A DNA stretch of 64,000 nt from Rhabdornis inornatus (lineage: Eukaryota > Chordata > Aves > Passeriformes > Rhabdornithidae): assembly GCA_013397075.1 (NCBI GenBank), contig VWZS01011036.1:85859-149858 (forward strand), in the 5' to 3' direction. Numbering within the stretch: the first letter of the stretch is position 1; each line of letters opens with the position of its first letter. Below, one piece after another: positions 49,935 through 61,526 of this stretch. Under the pieces are notes generated by a model. It was given only the letters and a program-made list of their open reading frames with translations. It ran no database searches and was not told where the DNA came from. The translations under genes were made by a program, and so were the position numbers.

Positions 49935-52900
49935 GTGTTTTAAAATGTTGATACGCATTTCAGACTCCACTGAAGCTGCCCTTTAAATATCCGCTGCTAT
50001 CTGTGCAGCACCAAAAAGATGAATATTCATTTTTGCTTGTCCTGGGTTAGCAATACACTGAACTATAAACATACCCCCGACAGTGAAATCTGCCGAACAT
50101 TTCTACTATGCAAATTTCATATTGCTAATAGATGCATTTTTGGTACATTTAATTTCTCTGATATGTGTTCCTTCTTCAGCATCAGGTGAAGAGACACACT
50201 GAATACACAGCCTGACTTCCCACAGGGATTAGACACATGCACAACTGCATCCCTGAACTGGAGGCCTAAATTTCAGATTACAGCAAAGTTTAGAGTTCCA
50301 CTGCAAAAGACAACATTTTTGGTACTATGACATCTAGGTAGACAGAGGACTGCTATCCTTATAGAGAAAAGGGGAAAAAAAAGATACAGGCAATGTGAAA
50401 TCTAAACTGACACCCATACAAAGTTTATATCAAAAGATGTAAACTGAACTAGAACCCTTTGAGGCCCAATCTATGCCTCAATCACAAATCTGTCCTTTCT
50501 ATGCCATAAAATGGAAAATCTCCCCACCTGCCTGTCAGCCAGTGACAGCATTATAATAGGATTAAACATAAAAGGTTTATACAGGTTTTTAAACTGCAGA
50601 TCTTACAGATTCTTTGCTTTCTCTCTCATGAAGATTTTATATTTGTTCTCACTGTGTATTTCAGCTTTCCTAATCTAAAATGAAAGCCATTGAGACTGAA
50701 GTGTATGTTTTGCTCTTTATGCACTGAAAACACAGCAAAGCAAGCTGTCAGAAAAAATACAACTGTGAACAACAACAAACTGCTTAGAGCAAAGAGAAGG
50801 TGAAAAGGATTCTTGCATAAGAAATAGAAATAATTAAAAATAGCAAAACCAGTATGCAACCAAGCAAGCAAAGCAGTCTATCGTGCAAACATAGAATTTT
50901 TCAGTTTAATTAGAAATATGTGAAAAATCTCACTATCCCTCATAGAGGATCAGTAAATATTTTCTTCAAATACTCCTTAATAAATTAGTTTTTTTTAACA
51001 AATTCTTCAGCCCTTGTAATTTTCCCTGGGACTACTCATAGAATAAAGAATGATACAGTGCAAGTCCTAAAGTTATTCAGAATTATATCCACTAGGCAAG
51101 ATAATTTGCCCTTTCTTAAAGTCATACAGAACTCTAGCAAATTTTGCAGGAGGGAAGAAGAGGGGTTTTATTGTGGATAAAAGTGCATTAGGACTTCAAT
51201 GTCTGAATGTGCAAATCTGGAGAGGAAGTATCTTAATGGCAATGTGATACAAAGCCTTGCACCCCAGCTGATGAACTCACAAACTGTGAACATCTTCCAT
51301 ATCTCTTAGACTCCAACAGAGGTCTGTCACAGCGCATGGAAACCCAAGTGTCCCCACTTCCACCAGTACCAAGTCTGCTGATGGTGCATTGCAGCCCTGC
51401 ATGTTCCCCAGGTCAGAGCAGAACCATAACAGTGTCTCACTAACAGTGGAAAACAAATCAGGTTATATCGTATGTACACCAGCCAAAATCCCTGTTTCCT
51501 TCTCAAAATCACTTTGAAGCTTGGAAGATGCAGCAGAGCACTGGCACTTGTGTGCTGTGACCAAACAATATGAAAGACGAGCTTTTGCAAGCCAACATTT
51601 TCTGTCTACAGTGAATTTAATTCATCAGTTCCCAAGCAGTGGGTCTTGCAGGTTGTTTCTTCACTTTAAAACTCCAGGGGTGATGAGAGGTGGCAAGGCT
51701 GACTGTTTTGATTCTACTGCATCCCATCACTATATTTTCTTAATAAAGCGTAGCGGTTGCCTGGGACTCCACGGAACACTCCCTTCTGTTTCTTCCACAG
51801 GAATTTAGAAAACATGTTGCACTATGGTGTCCACCTGCTTGGGGTGACAAACTCCTGTAACCAGGACAAAACCTTGTTAGCCATCACTGTCTCAAATACT
51901 GCTTCTTTTTTTAGGAATACAAACGATCATTTTGAAAGTGACACTTCCAAAGATCCCAAGATCACACTGTGGTTTTGTTTTACATCTTTCTATCTTATTG
52001 TACTTCTGCAGCTCCCTGAAGTTTTGACATCAGTTTCTAACAGCACAGACATATTTGATTTCAGTTTTCTCTTGAGCAAAATGTCAACAAGTCACAACCA
52101 TTCCTCCATTATATTGTATTTTGACAGCAATAAATGTAGAGTGGCCTGATTCCACACACCTTTGAATCTCGATGTCTCTGGCTGAAACAGTATCCTGAAC
52201 CATCACCCTGCACACAGGGCATTCTCTAACAGTCCAAAACATCCTAAGTTTACAATGGGATCATTTGAATCAGACTAAAAGATGATATATATCTCAAAGT
52301 TCTTAGCATGGGCAGTAATCTGATCTATTTGTTGGAACACATGAATTTGCAAACCTTTTTTAACTTCCTATTTTGGAGCATTAGTGGATTGTGCTTTGCC
52401 TGCTTCTCCTTTTTGAGCCTCCAGCTCTGCCATTAGGAGTCTAAAACTTCGAGTCTCTTGCAACCAAGTGGCATCAGTTGCCACTTTAAATATAAATCAA
52501 TAAAATGATTTTATACATTATTATTAATTATTTTGTTAACTTTCAATATCCAGCACCAACAAGAAATGTTCTAGCAGCAAACTCACGTTAAAATATCCAT
52601 ATTGCTTATTCTGGCATCTGGAAGCATTCTACTCCCTATTTAACTTCTCTAAATTTCTTGATTAACCTTGAAATTTGCATGTATTGCACATCAGTGGATT
52701 GCTTTGAACTCTTAAATAAGTTAATTTTTTTCCCCTAGCTTCTATAATCTTGATGGAACAACATCTAAAAATCAAAATTGGAAACAAAAATCTTTCTTTA
52801 AATACATCTCTTTCCTTATTAATGAAACAAATTCCATACTTATAATATGAAGAGAACAGTCATACACAAACATTGTGGTGACAATTAATTTGATTTACCC

Positions 52901-53940
52901 TTTTTCTCACTCACAACTATCTATATTTTATCAATCAAACAAGTTATGCATTTCAGCCTATAGAGAACTCTCAAAATGTGTTTTGGTTTATTCAAGTGTT
53001 CAGTCTTTGTCTAACGTTTCAAACTCAGATTAGATTAATTCTGTTCCTGATTGTTTGATTTTAACTTTGTAAACTATTTCTAGTTGTTAAAATCAGGTTT
53101 TGATTATACAAATATTAGTACTACATAAAAAATTGCATTTAAAAAGCATTCACACAAAACAAATCACATTTCAAATGAAAATTATGCAGACAGAGCACAT
53201 GAGGGGTAAATATGTTAGATATAGCTGGTATTGTAGTTAAAAGTCAAAATATTTAGAAATTAATTTACCCCTCTACATTTCAGCTGCACTGATGAAGCTC
53301 CAAGTTTCCTTTTTCTGAAAACGGAAATGCACATCAAGTAACCCCATTGTTCCCCTCCTCTGAGGTTTGTGCCTCTTTCAGGACAGCAGCAACTGTGCCA
53401 GAGAAAAGAAGGCAGGCAATTGATATGTTCCATTTCTCTCTACCCGACATAAAAGTTAATTTTTTTAGAAACTTCTGAAATACTAGAAGTTACCTAGACT
53501 GGAGAAATACAGAAATACAAAACCTATTCAATTGTAGGACTTCATTATCAATCCCCAAACTGTAGTTCTTTCCTAGTCTCCCACCGTAACAGCTGTTCAG
53601 AAATTTAAGAACAAGAGTTGTAAAGCTGTGGGGACTCTAATCAGTTGTGAAACAAAACACTTCCTGATTTTTAAAATGTAATTTTTAAAGAACAAGATAA
53701 TAATAAACACATTTTCTAGAAGCCAAGAGGTAATATTTTCCAACTTTTGTAATGAAGTAATTTGTCCAAATCCCAAAGATGAATATTTCCTTATGATTAT
53801 TCAGGCTGAAATTGTGCAAATTATATTGATAGGCAAATGTAAAACGTAGATTAGTATAGTCTCTGCCTGTGAACTATTTAGAGTAGGTTCTTTTATGCAA
53901 TGTGTAACTTTAGACCTCCAGTAAGTGTGACTGTTAAACA

Positions 53941-53968
53941 TTTTGTATACACATTTTTGTATACACAT
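53941..53968. repeat. 14-bp exact tandem duplication
   Basis: TTTTGTATACACAT is repeated twice head to tail. Confidence 0.85.
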
Positions 53969-56601
53969 CTGTTCTGAAGCACTACAACATTAATAAATAA
54001 CCACAAATCTTCCAGTACATTTCAATTTTCCTCTGAAGAAAATTTGTAATGTTTCATTTTAAAACTCATTAGGTTTTTCTATTTTCTCTTTATTTTTAGT
54101 TTCCTTAAAACAGAAAATTAGGACATCTTTTTCTTTCTTTTGAAAAAAATTATCTCAAATTTATTCATGAATTAATTTAGGAAAAGCATCTGATCTCATT
54201 TGCAGGCTTTCTGTAATCTATTCTTCTCTTAGAGTCTCCTGATTATTAATTAATTGGGAAAAATGAAATATCAGGGACTTATTTAGAGTGGAAAAGCTAA
54301 AGACATGGATCTACTGAGAATTCATAATTCGTAGCTCGATAGCAGCAGCATTGACTTACACTAAGATATAAGGTTATTCATGGATTACACTCATCAGTGG
54401 GAAAAAGTTTATCCTGGGAAAATCTGCTTTCTGGCTCTCTCTGCAAATTGCTTGTTCCCACTGCAGAGACTTTTCAGTTTCTAATGAAACACCCGGTGGT
54501 CTGGGAATAGCCAGTTTGGTCTTCTATCTCTAAAACAGTTATTATGAAATTAAATACAATTGAATATGAATCTATTATTATTTTCTTTTCCATTTTCAAG
54601 CAAAAAATTATATTTTGAAGGGTTTTAACCATGTACTCTCCTTGATTCATACTACAGACAGTGTTTTGCTGACACAAGATGCCTCTGTAGTATTACCTCT
54701 GCCTTACCAAAGTTGCCTCACAGAGTGGGAATATTTCAAACTCAAAGGCAACTTTTCACTGGAAAATTGAAAAAAAATAGGTCTAGCTGAATAGCAGAAT
54801 CTGACTCCAGAATGTCTGAAAGATAATGCAGGGACATACTCAGTAAGTATTGCTGCAGGCAGCAGCTTTATTTGAATTTGCAGTGAGACTAAATCAGCAC
54901 CATCATTAGAAAAACTAGGAATCCATAGCATAAGACATTTAATTAATGTTTCACTCCAAATGACTGATCTTCCACACCAGGGTTCATGTAAGCTCCTCCT
55001 GTAGACATTGGCACTGCCACCATGTGCTCTGTGCACGAACAGCAAACTTCACAGTTCTCACCTTTGGGGAGCAAGAAGTTCAGGTACTTGCAGAAAAGTG
55101 GTTTTTAGAAAGCTTTAAACTCTGGCTGTAATCCAGGAAAATGGCCCTTTGTATTTAACTGTGTACGAACCCATTAGAGAGGCACTGAAAATCACAAGTT
55201 CCTGGGCTGTCAGTGAGCTAGAAAAGGTAGGAGAGTACTGAAAGCTCTGCTGGTTCTGCCTGGAACTGGCACTGCAAAACAGACCATAGTCAGAAAGATC
55301 AGTCACTGCAGTGCTCTTCAGATGCAAAACTGAAATTCTTTTTGCAACTGAAAGAACAAGACAGCAATGTTCAAGTTACCTAATTTTGTCTTAGTTTAGA
55401 AGCACCATAGCTTCTATTGCCTTCAGATTTGAAATTCAGGTCATTAGAAGTGACCAAAACCAGTTTTGGGCCAAGTGCCCAGTACCAGTTAGGTATTAAA
55501 TATTACTGCTGAGGCAGGACAGAAGAAGGAACATGCTAGAGAAATTCTGACTAATAAGCACTGCCAAATAAACCCAAAAGGTCTCTGGAAAGTTGCCTAA
55601 AATACTTTTAAAATGTAATAGATATGGCTGAAAAACAATTGTATTACAAGGATAGGGTGTGATTTTGGGGAGACAAGAAAAGAAGCAATGAAGATATTCA
55701 ATGAAAAGAGTTTTTAAATGGCAGAAGATTGTGTTCAAATTGTGTTGCCTAAACTAAATACAATGCCTTAAACATCAGCACAAACAAACAAAACACTACA
55801 CACCACTGACAAAAAAGGGCTTGTAGATCTAAATGGAAGCTGAAAAAATACACTGAACTAGCAATGAGAGTTCTCCTGTTTGCTTCTCCACAGTCAGAAC
55901 AACTGCAAAAAACATAGCAAGTCAATTTTCTAACTTGTTTTTCAAATTCTCCAGAGCTAGCACAAGCAAATGAAACAGATTTAAAACCAGATCATGTGGA
56001 GTACACAATTCCTAAAGCTTGACTTTGAGGAGGGAGGCATATTTAGATGTCTTCCTCCATGCACTGCTATAGCTGGAGTATTTTCAATTCAAGCATTGCT
56101 TCTTATTTCTGCTCTCATAGACAAAAATGCACTGACATTACTCAAAAAATTCTACTAAATTCCCAACCTCTGATTATTTTACTAGAGCTATTTTCTGAAA
56201 AAGTACAGTTTGCTGCTCTGGACATCTTCCCACTTGTTTCCTTGCCCACTTATATCTGCTCTGGTCTTTAGGTATCCTAAGAAAACAAATAAGAAAAAAG
56301 ATGCCAGTCTTTCAAATCCAACCCTTCATCTTTCATTACTTTTCCTGACATGATTTTATTCTCTTGAAGGTGACAAACTATAAAACCCAATCTAATTCTC
56401 AAAAGGTATTTTTTAAGAGAGTAATTTGAACCAGAAATAAATGAAGTGGCAGCTGTGTAGGAGGAATGGTTGACAAAAAATATATTAAATCTCTCTAAGT
56501 GAAATATTCAGCAAAGTGATACCAGAATTCTAGAAAGAGGTGTCCATTCTCAAATATTTTTTGGACATTATCCTATGGGATTGTCCTAAGGGACTTTAAT
56601 T

Positions 56602-56628
56602 CCCTTCTATGTTTGCCACATAGAAGGG
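56602..56628. repeat. 11-bp perfect-stem hairpin
   Basis: CCCTTCTATGT and ACATAGAAGGG flank a five-base loop (TTGCC). This is the longest perfect stem I noticed outside AT-only sequence. It is too small for a normal pre-miRNA. Confidence 0.7.
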
Positions 56629-59600
56629 TGCCAAGACCTATTTCAAGGCTCTTGACAGAGATTTAGGTCCTTTGATGTGCCTGGCTTGTTTTCAGTCCAG
56701 ATAACTCCTCAGAAAGGCATTTTCTCAAGCTGTTACACTTCATTACTGTAAGAGAAAGCTTTCTGCCAGTGTACTCACACACCTCCCCACCTCGTGCAAA
56801 GGTGACCACAGCTGGTACAGGGTATGGACAGACAGAGTCAGCTGCCAACTGCAGAGCAGTTGTGTTTGCATTGAAATGCACTTACTGGCAACACACAGAT
56901 CAGTAAGAAAGCCTCAGCATCTTTTTTCCCATTGTCTTATAAATATCACTATCCATTTCATAGAAAGAGGGTGTTGGGGAATGCTATTTGTCTCTTTTCA
57001 AACCATCTACATTTTCATACAATATAGAACCTGTTCAATGGCAGGCACTTGAAAACTTTATTGTTTGAACAAATGCATATTTTCATAACCCTTTTTGTAA
57101 AGTTATAGTTTGATATTAGAGCACTTCTACTGACAGATACCAAGAATTCAAATATTCTTAAATTTGAATAGAAATATGCCTCTGTTCACAAACAGAAAGC
57201 ATTTGATTGTTTAGATTAAGCATAAACAGAACAAAGTAGAAAATGTTCCAGTGTCTTTCCTCTCATTCAGGCTGACCAAAACAAAGACAACAATGAATAA
57301 ATCAACATTAGAGTAATGAAAAAAATTTTTAAGAGTCAGGGAGGAAGGTATTCCTTTAAGTCAAATGGTCTATTCTCCAGCCTCAAAGCAGCTTCAGATA
57401 TGCCCAGCTACACATTCCCATGATTTTTTAATATAATTTTTCCTAAAGATTGGCATTGATGCAGAATCTGCATCCATTGATACAGAGCTGATTCTGAGCT
57501 ATACAGTCAGTTACTTTTCCTCTTTTCATTCTAAGGCTCCCTGTTGTTCCCTTTATCAATTGAAATGTTCAATCCTATCCCTTAGCAGACAATTCTGAAT
57601 CCATGAATATCATTTGGAGTAGTTATCACAACTGCTTTGTGTTCAAAATACGTATGAGGTGTTAATAAACTAAGTAATACAATGTAATTTTTTAAAAATT
57701 TCTGATTAGATGATTCATATAAATAACTAACACTGCTTCAAGTGAGAGCATTCTCTTTGCTGCAAATTGTATTTCAATTGCAAATGTATTTCTGTGGACT
57801 TTTGTCTTAGCCTTTTAATCTAACAAGAATACAGTAAGTTTCTTACCTTGAATATTAGAGAAAAGCTAACAGAAAAAAAGAGCATATAAAAATTTAAAAT
57901 ATGAGAAAGTATTTCTGGGTTTGTTTCTCTTACAAGGTAAGTTTTCAGTTGTTCTTATTCAAGAATACAAAATGGCTAAAATCCAATAGTTTGTTGTTTA
58001 ATATTTATTTAGCTTACTTACAGGGCTAGGGTGGCTTAGACAGTTTTTCCTTCCCACCCCTGTTCTGCTACCTTCAGCTTAAAAAAACCCCAAGTTTTCC
58101 AGTCGTTCTTCATCTCCAAATATTTCACTACAATAGGAGGTTCTTAACATGGGTATTTGAAGAATTTGAGGAAATTACTTCATGAGGGCCTATATAAAAA
58201 TACATATCTTTTCTATAATACAACCTAATGAAATGAAATAAAACAAAATTAAGCATTTATAATACACAACACTGTCACTGGAATAAACCCAAGTAGAAAG
58301 AAATAGGAAAAAAACCATTAAAAAATAGGAGCTTCCTGGAAAGTTGCTAACTTTTCTGCTAGTGTAACTATTCCAGTTAAGAACATATTTTTATTTTTTC
58401 CTAATTGAGATAATAACAGCAGTATAATCCCCAATTCCATATAGAGTTGCACTATTATAACATGCAATATGATTTATTCTTCTTCCTGTCATTCATAGTG
58501 GCTGTGTTTTGTGCTTTTCCTGCAGTGAAAAAGCTTTTCATCAAAACAACTGACTTGTGTGTGTTTTCTTGCCTATGGATGCTCACAGATCTGATTTCTA
58601 CCTTAGCTTGCAGAAGCAGCATGGTGTTACTTCTAAATAATAACATTTCTTATTTCTCTTATCTATATATGTCAGTAAGAGATTCCAATCCCTCTCTGTG
58701 CGCCCTCTTTAGGATGCAGTTTGGGGTTCTGGTTTTTTGTTTGTTTTCTCAGAAACCTACTTCCACTTGAGCTCCAGCTGTACAGCTACCCTGCACACTC
58801 GTACTGCACATCATTGTGTCCTATTTATTCTCTTCATTTGACTACTTTCCTTATGCTCTATAGTTTATGATTCAGCTCAAGATTTGCAAAAGAGGAAAAA
58901 ATGAATCTCTATGTATGCTTAGGAATAATTTTCAATGCTGTCACATGAAAATTCTGGGCTTTGCCACTGTTACTGATACCCACCATGAAAATATTACAGG
59001 CAACTTCTTCACTCACCAAATATTTACTCTGATGTGAAGTTGCTAGGTTTCTAATTCCCTTTGTACAGAGGAGGGTCCTGGTAGACCAGCATTAGTATAA
59101 ACCTTACAAGATCATGAAATTATCAAATAATATTTTTTAACAACATTCAAGTATCTAGCATGTCTAGATATTATTATCTTCATAAAATGCATGTTCTTGG
59201 GAACTGTTTTACAGTTAAATAGATTTGTGCTGATACTAAGGACTTACAGGAAAAACTGCCCTAAAAAATGTCTGCAGGATCCAAAACACAATAGACTTTT
59301 AGTTACAAGATATGGAGTGCAAAAAATGAAGATATAAAAATATTTTTCTGTAACTTTTTCTGACATTTTGATCAGATCAAACCATAATACTCTGGTGCTT
59401 TCATGTACTGTCCCCTATTTAATAAAAATTAGGATAGAAAACTTATAATGGATTAGCACTTTTTATATATAAGTAGCTTTTGTCCAAATCTACTTAATGT
59501 TATGCATTCACTTCACATGAAGACTCCTGGGATATTCTTTGTTTATGTGTTTACTTCTGAGCCGCTTTGCAATGATCCAGCCCATGTAACTCAATAAGCT

Positions 59601-61077
59601 CCATTGCTCAAAATCCTGTATTTTAATATTAGAAAAGTATTTATTTAATTTTATTTTTTTATTTTAATGTATGAAACTTTATCCTTCCTCAGTACCATCA
59701 CTTCTAGTTCACTATTTCTACCTGTATTTCTTCTTCTCTGCTTTACTGAAGGGTGGAAAAACTGTTTACTGACTACTGGGAGAAAGCACAGTTCTTCAAA
59801 AAATAAAAATGTATAATTATTCCTGCTTTAACAGGAATACTAGTAGAGATGGACCTCTATTTGTACAAATATTCTTCTGCTTTTTTCCTTTTTTTTTTTC
59901 AACTTCATTACTGAGCTGGAGATTTTATCACACGACAAATCAAGGTTCCTGATCCATAACCAGAACAGCAACTCAGACTGTAACTGTGAATAGAAGCAGA
60001 TTTTTCGTATTGCTAACAAGGAACAGACAAACAAATATTCTGTCACGCATTGTGCTTGGAAAACAGATCAGTAAAATTCAAATTACAATTGTCTTGCAGT
60101 TTATGGGTCACAATATTGCATTAAATATTGCATTTTGTTGAACCTATGTGGTACCAATCTCTCATAAAATAAGAAAATAAGAAAAATTGTGCAAGTTAAC
60201 AGATACCTACCTTGTATTGAGCAGGATCCAATGTTTATATTTTTTGAAAACACTGTTAAAATGTTAACATTGTTAAAACTGGCATGTACTCTGACCATAT
60301 CAATTTTCATTATTTTCTGTAAATTTTCACAGAGTTTGCATATAAGCCAGATAAAGAAGTTTGCAGTCTGTTTTCTTGTCAATAAAAATGTAAAACTAAA
60401 CACTAAAATCCCCTCAATCTTTGACATAACAGACAACCTCCCTCTGAAAGACAGTTTTTATGAACAAATATTGTTTTACTGTTTAGTTCTTGAAACTTTG
60501 ACCATTTTAAGAGTATGGTCAGAAAATGAGCCAGATATGAGCTAAGTCACACACAGCAACAGCAGCCCTGATGGTTCCAGGTGACGACTTGATTCTTCCT
60601 TTACACTAGTAGTTTAAGGGTGTTTCTGAACTTGTTGCAATAGCATCCTTTGTGAAGATGTATAATTTCTTTAGTTTTATGCTGCTTATTCAACATTATT
60701 TATTTAATAAAATATTGAGATATATTACTAGCTGAGTATCTGGAGTCTTGGAGTCTTTTTCTAAATGAAAAGAATCTATATCCAGTGTTTATAAAAGCAA
60801 CATCAAGTACAAGTACAAGAAGTCCTTGCTTGTTTTTCTTTAGATGATGCATAATAGGAAGCAGCTCTGTTGTCATCCCAGTGCCATTACTGAGGCGCTA
60901 TTAGACACTGAGCAACTACTAGATCTAGCAGAATAACACATGATGTGGTGGTATTTTAATATCTCCCTTACTTGTCCTGTTTGTAAAAAATATTGGGAAA
61001 ATTACAGGAGGACCATCACTTTTTCTGTATGAACTGATATTAAGCTGCATTATTTTTCAAAATCATAAAAAAAAGTC

Positions 61078-61525
61078 TGTGAAACCCCCCAGTCCAAGCC
61101 AGATGGTCTGACTGGTGGTTTCCCTGAGAAACGGCTCTAGTGACTTTTATGGAGAGACGGCTTCGATCCAATTGTTCAGAAAAAGAATTTTAATGAGGTG
61201 CAAACAACAAACAGGAATGCATGCGTTGTACTAGGAATGAACTGGAAAAAAAAGCAGGGTCCAGGGATATTTATACACGGGTGCAGGGAGAGGTTAAGGC
61301 AGGGTCTGAGGGAGAGATCCAATGGGAAAGAGTGATTAAGAATATTATAATTTCTGCAGTGAAAAGTAACCAATAGTAACAAAGAGAACTGAGAACTTTC
61401 TAGTAACAATCTACATAACTGAACACAGGGGTCTTGGAAGTGAGCCTTTTGCTCACCATGACTACAAAGCGTTTTCCCACAGCTTTAGGCCGAGGTTTTC
61501 TTCTTCTGCTGATCCAACCCCAACA
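61078..61525 (-). mobile_element. Solo LTR on the minus strand
   Basis: Read on the minus strand, the block begins TGTTGGGGTTGGATCAGCAG and ends GGGGGGTTTCACA. It contains ATTGG boxes (CCAAT on the + strand at 61370 and 61319), a TATAAATA box (+ strand 61268-61275) and, about 80 bases on, an ATTAAA polyadenylation signal (+ strand 61189-61194). Order and spacing fit U3-R-U5 of about 448 bases. No internal retroviral sequence adjoins it. The ends are slightly uncertain: the TG...CA ends lack a clear duplication, whereas TCTGT occurs at both sides if the boundary is shifted by a few bases. It is less CpG-rich than the LTR near 49.6 kb and probably older. Confidence 0.72.
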
Positions 61526-61526
61526 A

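Larger units (their letters stand above)
49941..61077. other. Intergenic, no gene seen
   Basis: This AT-rich sequence lies between the two LTRs. It contains a 14-bp exact tandem duplication (53941-53968) and an 11-bp perfect-stem hairpin (56602-56628). Open frames reach 130 codons (51757-52149) but show no family features and no exon-like splice context that I can recognise. Confidence 0.7.

Noticed and set aside
49248..49943. Several proline-rich open frames near 49.2-49.9 kb
   Set aside because: They are products of the C-rich LTR sequence in different frames and have no conserved protein signature.
51757..52149. 130-codon open frame
   Set aside because: It has no family features, and its composition is like the surrounding intergenic DNA.
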